Shown here: positions 42,141 through 49,521 of the stretch, piece after piece
Position numbering within the stretch: position 1 is the stretch's first letter
How the letters are laid out: each line of letters begins with the position of its first letter
NCBI RefSeq assembly: GCF_030731085.1
Contig: NZ_JASNFN010000016.1
Span: 1-64,000, forward strand
Direction: 5' to 3'
DNA from: Blastococcus carthaginiensis
Lineage (GTDB): Bacteria > Actinomycetota > Actinomycetes > Mycobacteriales > Geodermatophilaceae
DNA length: 64,000 bases
Made by a program: the position numbers and the translations under genes
The notes under the pieces: model-generated
Told to the model about the DNA's origin: nothing
Database searches by the model: none
The model's input: the letters and a program-made list of their open reading frames with translations, nothing else

Positions 42141-43214
42141 TCAGTACCCCTCCGGGAGCACGTCCCAGTACCTCGGGCTCAGCGGTAGCTCGCAGAGCGC
42201 GTCGGCGGGCAGGTCCCACAGCTCCCCCCGCCCCTGGATGCGGGTGTCCTCCAGCTTCAGCGCGGTGACCCCTCCGGAATCGCCGATGTAGAAGCCGTAC
42301 TCCTGCAGGGCCCGTGCGATGACCAGGGCCTGCGGCGGGAGGCCGAGGGACTCCAGGTCGACCGACGGCTTGATGCGGAACCGCAGGCCCTGCGGCGGCG
42401 CCGCGGGGTCGGAGGAGTCCCCGTCGCTGCCCACCATGGGGAAGACCGCCCGGGACGAGGGGTCCGGCCCGGAGGCGACCTTGAGCACGTGCTCGATACG
42501 TCCCGCGGACACCTCGTCGAAGCGGGCCATCATCACGGCCGCGTTGTTGCCCCGGTGGCTGCCGCGGTTGCGCTCGTCGGTGGACTGCCCGGTGCGGACG
42601 TCCAGGCCGTTGGAATCGAGGTAGGTGACGGTCGCGCCGCTCGCCCGCCAGGTCCGGCTGTCCGCGTCGAACTCGGCGTCGGTCAGCGCGACGACGTAGC
42701 CGCGGTCGACGTCGAAGAGCGACATGGATGCGTCGTTGTTGTCCGCGGCCAGCGCCCCGTCGGGGATGCGCAGGTCCTGCAGCTCGGGCGGCGGGTCGTC
42801 CTTGCCGACGGTGACCTGGTAGCTCGGGTCGTCCGACGAAGCCCAGTACACGGGCTGCCCCCACGGGCTGTCCTGCGCCCCGGCCAGCCGCACGCAGCCA
42901 CCGGCAGCCTCCTCGGCGGTGCTCATGTACCGCAGGATGTCCGTCGCTCGCGGATGACTCGGCGCGTCGGCGGGAACCGGCGTGTTCCACCAGGAGTCGG
43001 AGGTGAAGGCGCGGAAGGGGTCCCCCTCGACGAGGGGGGCCTCGCCCCGGTCGACGGGCTCGCCGGGCCGGGGCTGCCGCGGCTCCGCCGTGCACCCGTT
43101 CAGGACCAGGGACAGCACGAGGATGCCGGCGCCGCACGTCGACGCGTGCCGACGCCGCCGGCCTGAGCAGGTACCCACGAGGCCTCCCCTCGCCGGGTCC
43201 GGGAATCGGGACAT
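42141..43214 (-). CDS. Lipoprotein of unknown family (paralogue of 39805)
   Basis: A 357-residue protein with a signal peptide ending in the lipobox LNGC (near residue 43), so it is membrane-anchored outside the cell. The conserved domain shares SNGLD-x-R, DERN, a HVLK stretch, RFRIKPSVDLESLGL and YGFYIGDSGGVTALKLE with the protein at 39805. No known family. It sits between two sulfotransferase genes. I use the ATG at 43214; a GTG lies one codon upstream. Confidence 0.65.
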   Translation of the reverse strand: MSRFPDPARGGLVGTCSGRRRRHASTCGAGILVLSLVLNGCTAEPRQPRPGEPVDRGEAPLVEGDPFRAFTSDSWWNTPVPADAPSHPRATDILRYMSTAEEAAGGCVRLAGAQDSPWGQPVYWASSDDPSYQVTVGKDDPPPELQDLRIPDGALAADNNDASMSLFDVDRGYVVALTDAEFDADSRTWRASGATVTYLDSNGLDVRTGQSTDERNRGSHRGNNAAVMMARFDEVSAGRIEHVLKVASGPDPSSRAVFPMVGSDGDSSDPAAPPQGLRFRIKPSVDLESLGLPPQALVIARALQEYGFYIGDSGGVTALKLEDTRIQGRGELWDLPADALCELPLSPRYWDVLPEGY

Positions 43215-43257
43215 CACCGAGGTGGGGTCAAACGCCCGGCGGTGGCGGTGAGTTCCC

Positions 43258-44151
43258 TCACCGGCCCGGGAACGGCTGCGACCGGTCCGCCGCCGGCGCC
43301 GGCGCGCTCGAGTAGCCCCACAGCTCCGAGACCGGCCTGCCCAGCACGGAGTCCAGCCGGAGCACCTCGTCGGCGAACCCCTGCCGGAGCTCGGCGGCCA
43401 GCGCCGGGTCGACGGTGGGCCGGTCGTCCTTGTAGGGCCGGTAGAGCGCCTGCCGGACGACGATCGACCGCTTCACCCGGGACCGCAACCGGCGCAGACC
43501 CGTCCGCTTGGCCAGTTTCGAGGCCGACTTGGCGGCCGCCGCGACGGCGGCGCTCCGGGGCCTCCCGGCGGGCATCCTGCTCTTCAGGTCGGCCGGCGGC
43601 AGCTCGAGACGCCGGGCGCCCAGGAAGGCGAAGACCTCGTCGGCGTAGGCCTGGGGGTCCGCGCGCAGGTCGTCGAACAGGCTGACGTGCAGCTGCGAGC
43701 GCGGGAACAGGTCCAGGTACCGCTGCAGGTGCGTCGCGTACCTGCCGCGGTCGAGCAGCCGCGGGAACTTCTCCAGCGCGGCGGCGAAGGGGCCGTCGTA
43801 CTGGCCGTTCTTCACCAGGTCCAGGTAGTCGGAGAACGCCCGGTCGACGGGCTCGCGCAGGCAGACCAGCAGGCGCATGCCCGGGTTGAACTCGGCGATG
43901 CGCGCCCCGGCCGCGGGCGAGGAGAGGTACGAGTGCGAGATCTCGCCCACGGCCGCCTGGTCCCCGGCGGACCGGAAGTGGTCCAGGTACCACTGCGGCC
44001 CCTCGTCGAAGTGCTGGTCGAAGTAGTACAGACCCTTGTCCGACGCCAGGTACACGTCCGGATGACCGGCCAGGGCGTTGAAGAGCCAGGTGGACCCGGC
44101 CTTGCTCGTACCGATGTAGGCGAAGTCGGGGATCGTGGTCGTGGCGGGCAC
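43258..44151 (-). CDS. Sulfotransferase
   Basis: A 297-residue PAPS-dependent sulfotransferase. It has YIGTSKAGSTWLFNAL near the N-terminus (5'-phosphosulfate loop), GEISHSYL, and CLREPVDRAFSDY as the 3'-phosphate site. The family transfers sulfate to carbohydrate hydroxyls. The GTG start at 44151 lies 2 bp after the TAG of the ATP-grasp gene and has GAGAGG upstream; the longer frame is a shadow. It is co-transcribed with the PEP mutase module, linking sulfation to that module. Confidence 0.85.
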   Translation of the reverse strand: MPATTTIPDFAYIGTSKAGSTWLFNALAGHPDVYLASDKGLYYFDQHFDEGPQWYLDHFRSAGDQAAVGEISHSYLSSPAAGARIAEFNPGMRLLVCLREPVDRAFSDYLDLVKNGQYDGPFAAALEKFPRLLDRGRYATHLQRYLDLFPRSQLHVSLFDDLRADPQAYADEVFAFLGARRLELPPADLKSRMPAGRPRSAAVAAAAKSASKLAKRTGLRRLRSRVKRSIVVRQALYRPYKDDRPTVDPALAAELRQGFADEVLRLDSVLGRPVSELWGYSSAPAPAADRSQPFPGR

Positions 44152-44153
44152 GG

Positions 44154-45557
44154 CTACCTCTCTCTCCTGGCGGGGCGGGCCGCACCCGCGTGCTCGGCCG
44201 TGGACGTGGTCGGCGACAGCGGGACGGGAACCGTCCGCGCGCCCTCTCGTGGGCCGTCGGGCCCAGGGGGGGATCCCGGTCCGGGGCCCGGGCGTCGCAC
44301 CCGGCCGGTCGCCCGGCGGCGAGTCGCCCAGGTCCGGCGCCCGCGGGCCAGCAGCATCCCGACCCCCCGCCGGCCGGCCTGCAGCAGGTCGTGCACGAAG
44401 GGCTGCGGGTCGGAGCGGGACACGACGGCGTGCCACTTGGGTCCCCGGACGGACCGCCACCAGTCACCCGGGCCGAGCTGGCCTCGTCGGGCGAAGTACA
44501 GCGCGGACTGCACGTCCCGGCGGTCGTCGATCCACTTGGCCCCGACGTACCGCTGCTGACGGGCGGCCGGGAGCGGGAGGCCGACCATGTCGCAGTAGGC
44601 CGTGTAGAGCAGCTCCACCCCACCGGCCTCGGCGATGGCGGAGCGGCCCGTCGGCCGCCCGATGTTCGGCTCGATGATGAGGTGCCGGCCGGTGCGCGCG
44701 TCCTGCTTCATCTCCACGTAGGCGAGCCCCCGGTAGTCGAGCCCGGCGAAGAGGCGCAGGGTCTCCCGGAGCACCTCGTCGTTGCGGCACTCCTCCCCCA
44801 GAGCGCTGGTCCCGGTGTGCGGCGGCCACTGCCGGAGCTTGCGCGCCACGAAGGTGACCAGCGGCCGGGAGCCCGCCCCGAAGTAGGCGTTGCAGGAGTA
44901 CAGGGCGTCGACCCCGCCGTCGACCCACTCCTGGGCGATGAACCGGTCCGACCAGGAGGCCACGCGGTCGTACACCTCGAGCAGCTCCCGGCCGTCCGAC
45001 ACCTGGAAGGCCTTGGCGCTGGTGTGCGACTGCCAGACCGCCGACTTCAGGGGCGGCTTGAGGGCCACCGGGTAGGTGAGGCTCCGGGCGGCGCGCTCGG
45101 CGTCGTCCCGGCTGTCGATGATCACCGTCCCGGGGATCGGCAGGCCGTTCTCCTGCGCGTGCCGGAGAAAGCCGACCTTGTCCATGAGCATGTCGACGAC
45201 GGCGTGCTCGGGGAGCGCGACGTGGTACCACGGCGCCAGCCGGTCCCGGTGCCGCGAGATCTGGAGGACGGCCAGGTCCGTGCAGGGGATGAGGGCGGCC
45301 CGGTCACCGAGCTCGGGCCCCAGGCGGAGGAGGACGTCGACGACGTCCTCGCTGCGCAGGTCCGCCTCCAGCACCCGCGTGCACGCGCGGGTCCGGCACG
45401 CGTAGTGCTCGAGGCTGTTGGTCACCCCGATGACCGGGACCCCGCGCGCTGCCAGGATCCGGGCGGTCTGCAGCCCGGTGATCGTGTCCAGGCCGAGCAC
45501 GACGGCCGGCGGCCCCCCGGCGACCGTCGTGCCCGTCCTGCGCGAGCCGGCGATCAA
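44154..45557 (-). CDS. ATP-grasp family carboxylate ligase
   Basis: A 467-residue protein resembling predicted ATP-grasp carboligases (carbamoyl-phosphate-synthase-like) found in polysaccharide clusters. The N-terminal Rossmann-like part has VLGLDTITGLQTARILAARG. The ATP-binding core includes DKVGFLRHAQENGLPIPGT, YPVALKPPLKS and the Mg-binding IEPNIGRPTGRS. The C-terminal 60 residues are Arg/Pro-rich. It would join a carboxylate to an amine or other nucleophile; a phosphonate carboxylate from the adjacent pathway is a reasonable but unproven substrate. The start is TTG at 45557, overlapping the pepM stop (TTGA) with GAGGAG 8 bases upstream. Confidence 0.72.
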   Translation of the reverse strand: MIAGSRRTGTTVAGGPPAVVLGLDTITGLQTARILAARGVPVIGVTNSLEHYACRTRACTRVLEADLRSEDVVDVLLRLGPELGDRAALIPCTDLAVLQISRHRDRLAPWYHVALPEHAVVDMLMDKVGFLRHAQENGLPIPGTVIIDSRDDAERAARSLTYPVALKPPLKSAVWQSHTSAKAFQVSDGRELLEVYDRVASWSDRFIAQEWVDGGVDALYSCNAYFGAGSRPLVTFVARKLRQWPPHTGTSALGEECRNDEVLRETLRLFAGLDYRGLAYVEMKQDARTGRHLIIEPNIGRPTGRSAIAEAGGVELLYTAYCDMVGLPLPAARQQRYVGAKWIDDRRDVQSALYFARRGQLGPGDWWRSVRGPKWHAVVSRSDPQPFVHDLLQAGRRGVGMLLARGRRTWATRRRATGRVRRPGPGPGSPPGPDGPREGARTVPVPLSPTTSTAEHAGAARPARRER

Positions 45558-46450
45558 CCCCCGGACTCCTCGAGCGCGATGGCCTCCTTGGTCCCGACCA
45601 GCTCGAAGATGTGGTCCACCGGGGCGATGTGCGGATCCACCGCGGACGCCTTCCGCTCCCTCCGGAGGGTGTCGAGCACCTGCTCCATGGCCCCGACCGC
45701 GGCGCGCATGGGGTGGTTGGCCAGGATGATCATCGAGAAGCCCTTGTCGTAGAGCTCCTGGTCCGTGTAGTCGGGGAAGAGGGTCGGCACGGCGACCAGC
45801 GGGGTCTTCCCCAGTCCGCCCCAGCTCCCGAGGAAGCCCTCGATCTCTCCCAGCGACTTGTCCTTGGAGTGGATGAGGATCGCATCGGCCCCGGCGTCGG
45901 CGTAGGCGTCGGCGCGTTCGCACGCCGCCTCCACCCCGTGGCCGGCGATCAGCGCCTCCACCCGCGCGACGAACACGAAGGAGTCGGTCTCCTGCGCCGC
46001 TTTGCCGGCACGGATGCGCCGCGCCTGCTCCTCGACGGGGACGAGCTCCCTCTTCGACTCGCCCTTGTAGAGGCTGTTGCGCTTGGGGAACAGGTTGTCC
46101 TCGACGCAGACCCCGGCGATCCCGGCGCGTTCGTACTCGATGACCGTGCGCACCACGTTGGACAGCCCACCGAAGCCGTTGTCGCAGTCGGCGAGGACCG
46201 GCAGATCCGTCGCGCCGTCGATGCGGACGGCCGCCTCGAGCGCCTCGGTCATGGTCGTGAGGTTGAGGTCCGGCAGGGCGTGGGCCATCGTGGCGACGGC
46301 GAACCCGCTCACCCACACGGCGTCGAAGCCGTAGGACCCGATCAACTGGGAGCTCATGGCATCGTGGGCTCCGACCGCCACGAACGGCCGCTCGGCCTCC
46401 AGGCCCTCCCGCAGTGCAGCTCGCTTCTTCTCCGCGCGATTCGTTCGCAT
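45554..46450 (-). CDS. pepM: Phosphoenolpyruvate mutase
   Basis: A 298-residue member of the isocitrate lyase/PEP mutase superfamily. It would form the C-P bond by converting phosphoenolpyruvate to phosphonopyruvate, the entry step of phosphonate biosynthesis. Metal-site residues appear in ADCDNGFGG (87-95). The diagnostic EDK-x5-NS is present as EDNLFPKRNS (117-126): the Lys is Asn, but the gating-loop Lys123, Asn125 and following Leu are kept. The NS ending argues against phosphonopyruvate hydrolase. The ATG at 46450 follows AGAGGAAGG. It lies directly downstream of a 2-hydroxyacid dehydrogenase rather than a phosphonopyruvate decarboxylase. Confidence 0.85.
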   Translation of the reverse strand: MRTNRAEKKRAALREGLEAERPFVAVGAHDAMSSQLIGSYGFDAVWVSGFAVATMAHALPDLNLTTMTEALEAAVRIDGATDLPVLADCDNGFGGLSNVVRTVIEYERAGIAGVCVEDNLFPKRNSLYKGESKRELVPVEEQARRIRAGKAAQETDSFVFVARVEALIAGHGVEAACERADAYADAGADAILIHSKDKSLGEIEGFLGSWGGLGKTPLVAVPTLFPDYTDQELYDKGFSMIILANHPMRAAVGAMEQVLDTLRRERKASAVDPHIAPVDHIFELVGTKEAIALEESGG

Positions 46451-46500
46451 GCTGACCTTCCTCTGCTCGTGTGCTCGGGGTTGGGGCGGCCGCGGCCGCG

Positions 46501-47475
46501 TCAGCGGGCCGTTCCGGTGACCACCTCGTCCGGGATCAGGAGGTCGTCGAGGCAGCCGCGCTCGTGAGCGCCGAGCAACTCGACGACGCGCTCGCCGATG
46601 AGCCGCTGGGAGTCCCACGCCATGGCACCGATGTGGGGGGTCAGGACGACGTTGGGCAGGGCCGCCAGCGGCGACACCACCCCCTCGCCCTCCGACTCGT
46701 GGACGTCGAGCGCCGCGCCCAGCACGCGATCGCCTTCCGTGAGCTCGGTGTAGAGCGCCTTCTCGTCCAGGACCCCGCCGCGGGCGACGTTGACCAGGAA
46801 CGAACCGTCCTTCATCCGCGAGAGCACGCGGGCGTCGACGATGTGGTGGGTGCGTTCGTCGAGCGGGAGGTGCAGGCAGAGGAAGTCGGCCTCGGCCACC
46901 ACGGTGTCGAAGTCCGCCAGGACGATGCCGCGCCCGGCGAGACCGCCGGCCACCTCCGGGGTGACCCGGTCGACGCACCCGATCGCCCGCATCCCCCAGG
47001 CGACCCCCATCTCGCCCACCCGGCTGCCGATCCGTCCCGCCCCGACGATGCCGAGCGTCTTGCCGGCCAGGAGGGGGCCACCGAGCTGCGCCTTGGGCCA
47101 GTGCCCCTCACGGAGCAGGCGGTCGGCGAGGGCCACCTTCCGCACCAGGCTCAGCAGCAACCCGAAGGTCAGCTCGGCCACCGGCTGGGCGGACGAGCCC
47201 GGCACCCGGACGATCTGCACCCCGCGCGACCGGGCGTGCTCGATGTCGATGTTGTCCAGGCCGGAGCCGGCCCGGACCAGGAGCTCGAGGTTCGGGGCGG
47301 CGTCCAGGACCGCGGCGGAGATCTTGACCCCGCTCCGGAACACCACGGCCTCGCGGTCCCGCACGAGGTCGATCAGCTGCTCCTCGGGCGCGTTGAACGC
47401 CCGCACGACGTCGTGGTGGGACTCCAGGACCTTGATGGCCGCCGGGTCGATGGAGCTGGCCAGGAGGATCTTCAC
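46501..47475 (-). CDS. D-2-hydroxyacid dehydrogenase
   Basis: A 324-residue NAD(P)-dependent enzyme of the D-isomer-specific 2-hydroxyacid dehydrogenase (SerA-like) family. The nucleotide-binding GAGRIG is at 145-150. The catalytic residues are Arg232 (NVARGG), Glu262 (DVHESEG) and His281 (TPHIGA). It has no C-terminal ACT domain, so it is not a full-length SerA. Given pepM next door, a phosphonopyruvate reductase forming phosphonolactate is the attractive assignment; 3-phosphoglycerate or another 2-oxoacid is possible. The GTG start at 47475 overlaps the kinase stop (GTGA). Confidence 0.82.
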   Translation of the reverse strand: MKILLASSIDPAAIKVLESHHDVVRAFNAPEEQLIDLVRDREAVVFRSGVKISAAVLDAAPNLELLVRAGSGLDNIDIEHARSRGVQIVRVPGSSAQPVAELTFGLLLSLVRKVALADRLLREGHWPKAQLGGPLLAGKTLGIVGAGRIGSRVGEMGVAWGMRAIGCVDRVTPEVAGGLAGRGIVLADFDTVVAEADFLCLHLPLDERTHHIVDARVLSRMKDGSFLVNVARGGVLDEKALYTELTEGDRVLGAALDVHESEGEGVVSPLAALPNVVLTPHIGAMAWDSQRLIGERVVELLGAHERGCLDDLLIPDEVVTGTAR

Positions 47476-48155
47476 GCGCGCCTCTTCTCGGAGAATTCGG
47501 TGATCACCGTCGCCACGTCACGCGCGACGAGGTCCAGCGGTCGGTCCACGTCGACCACCACGAACGACGGGACGACCTCCGCGAGCCGGAGGTACTGCCG
47601 GCGCCGCTGCTCGAGCCATTCGGGGCTCGCCTCCCGCTTCCGCGCGAAGAGCACCGCACCCGGGGCGTCGAGGCAGATGACGAGATCCGGTTTCGGGTAG
47701 GCGTGCTCGAGCAGGTAACCGTGCACGCGGGAGGCGAGCGGCCGCCGGCCCTCGGTCGCGACGTCGAAGTGGTAGTAGTCGGCGTAGAAGTGCCGGTCGA
47801 AGACGACGATCGAGCCCCGCCTGCGGTGGTACTCGGCGACGATCTGGCGGAACCATTCCTCGGCCAGCCACAGCACCAGCCGGGCGCCCCGCACGCCTGC
47901 CTTCGCCACGCGCCGGACCGGGCTGCCGGCCGCCGGCACGGGTTGCTGCGACGGTGCGGTCATGTCCGAGCGCCGGCCGCGTGCGGACTTCAGCGCGAGG
48001 GCCAGCCGTGTCGTGGGCAGCATCAGGCTGCTGGCCTCGAGGTTCACACCCATGTAGATGCGCTTGACAGGCGCGGGCATCGGCTGCCGCTCGAGCAGCT
48101 CGCTGATGGTGCTCTTGCCGGCGCCGTCCGGTCCGATGAGGGCCACGCTGAACAT
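47472..48155 (-). CDS. P-loop kinase, thymidylate-kinase-like
   Basis: A 227-residue P-loop NTPase with Walker A GPDGAGKST at 8-16, FDRHFYADYYHFD as the acceptor/DRx region, and a lid-like KREASPEWLEQRRRQY. It resembles thymidylate kinase but has an inserted Arg/Ser/Pro-rich segment (about 55-85) and lacks the usual dTMP context. Similar genes are common in polysaccharide clusters. It may phosphorylate a pathway intermediate or nucleotide for the phosphonate module. It is the first gene of the minus-strand operon, starting at ATG 48155. Confidence 0.72.
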   Translation of the reverse strand: MFSVALIGPDGAGKSTISELLERQPMPAPVKRIYMGVNLEASSLMLPTTRLALALKSARGRRSDMTAPSQQPVPAAGSPVRRVAKAGVRGARLVLWLAEEWFRQIVAEYHRRRGSIVVFDRHFYADYYHFDVATEGRRPLASRVHGYLLEHAYPKPDLVICLDAPGAVLFARKREASPEWLEQRRRQYLRLAEVVPSFVVVDVDRPLDLVARDVATVITEFSEKRRA

Positions 48156-48597
48156 CAGCGAGGTCCCCGGCCGGTCGTACCCGCGGCCGGAGCCGGGTTG
48201 CCGATCCAGCGCGTGCGACCGCGGCTCGACGAGGTCGGCGCCAGTCGCGCCGGAGCGAGCCGCTCGCTGGGTACCGACAACGCGTCCCCCCGTGGGTGTC
48301 CGTCCTGCGCCACGCAGGTTTCACCGGAAGTTGGCCCGGCGGATCCCCTGGATCGGTTGCGGATCCGGGGGGTCCTGGTCAGGTGCCGCGGGACGCTAGC
48401 CCAGATCGACGGCGTTCTGACCCCCTTCCCGCACGGCATCTGCAGAAGGGCTCCGATCGGATCCGCTGCGGGCGCCGTCGTGGGCCGTCCGGACAGCGGC
48501 GCGGTGACGACCGGTCACAACTGCCCCTCCAGCCGCTAGCCTCTGGCACCTTGCCGGGCCGGAGCGGTCACGCGCACGAGACGAGGAGCCGACGGGG
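48156..48597. other. 442-bp divergent intergenic region
   Basis: No gene with coding character is seen. It separates the minus-strand phosphonate/sulfation operon from the plus-strand export/assembly operon, and must carry both promoters. Confidence 0.5.
48515..48542 (+). promoter_or_regulatory. Probable promoter of the plus-strand assembly operon
   Basis: TCACAA (48515-48520), a 16-bp spacer, then TAGCCT (48537-48542), 55 bp before the ATG. It shares the TAGCCT hexamer with the candidate promoter at 37413-37441. Confidence 0.4.
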
Positions 48598-49521
48598 ATG
48601 AGTGAGACCCGCATCGCGGACCTGGTGATCGCCGGTGTGCCCAAGGCCGGCACCGGTTCCCTCTTCGCGTACCTGGCCCAGCATCCGGACGTGTGCGGCT
48701 CCGATCTGAAGGAGACGGGGTACTTCAACCACTACAACCCGCAGCGCCACACCGGACCGGTGCCACCGATCGAGACCTACGCACGGCACTTCGCCCACGC
48801 ACGCGGGGAGCGGTACGCGCTCGAGGCGACGCCCACGTACTCCTACGGTGGCCGGCCGGTCATCGAGGCGATCCGCACGGTGCTGGGCAAACCGAAGATC
48901 ATCATCAGCCTCCGCGACCCCGCGGACCGGCTCTGGTCGGCCTACACGTTCCAGCGCTCGGTGGGCAACAACGTGCGGATCGGATCGTTCGAGGAGTACC
49001 TGCGGGTCCTCGAGCAGCGCCACCGCGAGGGGGTCCAGCCGGTCCCCCGCGACGGGCTGCACGGGCTGCGGATCGGCTTCTACGCCGACTACCTCGGCGA
49101 CTGGTTCGAGGAGTTCGGGGACGACCTGCGGGTCGTCTTCCTGGAGGACCTCAAGCGCGACCCCCGGGCGGTGATCGCGACGTTGTGCACCTGGCTGGGC
49201 ATCGACGTCGACGTGGTCGCCTCGCTCGACGCCGAGCCGCGGAAGGTGACCCAGCATCCCCGGAGCACCCTGCTGGCCGCCGCGGCGCGCACGGTGAAAC
49301 GACGCAGCGAGCGCCTCCTGCCACCGGCGGCGCAACGGGGCCTGCGCCGCGCCTACGCGCACCTCAACAGCGGTGGCGAGCTGAGCGAGAGCTTCGACCC
49401 CGAACTGCGCCGGCACATCCAGGACATCTACCGGGAGTCGAACCAGTCCACTGCGCGCCTCCTGGCGGCGCGGGGGTACCACGACCTCCCCGGCTGGCTC
49501 ACGGTCAGCTCGCCCGCATGA
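48598..49521 (+). CDS. Sulfotransferase
   Basis: A 307-residue carbohydrate-type sulfotransferase: IAGVPKAGTGSLFAYLAQHP (5'-phosphosulfate loop), KETGYFNHY, EATPTYSYG and ISLRDPADRLWSAYTF (3'-phosphate site). The PAPS loop has Thr-Gly-Ser rather than Gly-Thr/Ser-Thr. The ATG at 48598 has GAGGAG upstream. It is the first gene of a plus-strand operon and its stop overlaps the flippase start (ATGA). Confidence 0.85.
   Translation: MSETRIADLVIAGVPKAGTGSLFAYLAQHPDVCGSDLKETGYFNHYNPQRHTGPVPPIETYARHFAHARGERYALEATPTYSYGGRPVIEAIRTVLGKPKIIISLRDPADRLWSAYTFQRSVGNNVRIGSFEEYLRVLEQRHREGVQPVPRDGLHGLRIGFYADYLGDWFEEFGDDLRVVFLEDLKRDPRAVIATLCTWLGIDVDVVASLDAEPRKVTQHPRSTLLAAAARTVKRRSERLLPPAAQRGLRRAYAHLNSGGELSESFDPELRRHIQDIYRESNQSTARLLAARGYHDLPGWLTVSSPA

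Noticed and set aside
47472..48155. Housekeeping thymidylate kinase
   Set aside because: It has an inserted segment, weak acceptor-site similarity and sits first in a phosphonate/sulfation operon; likely a specialised kinase.
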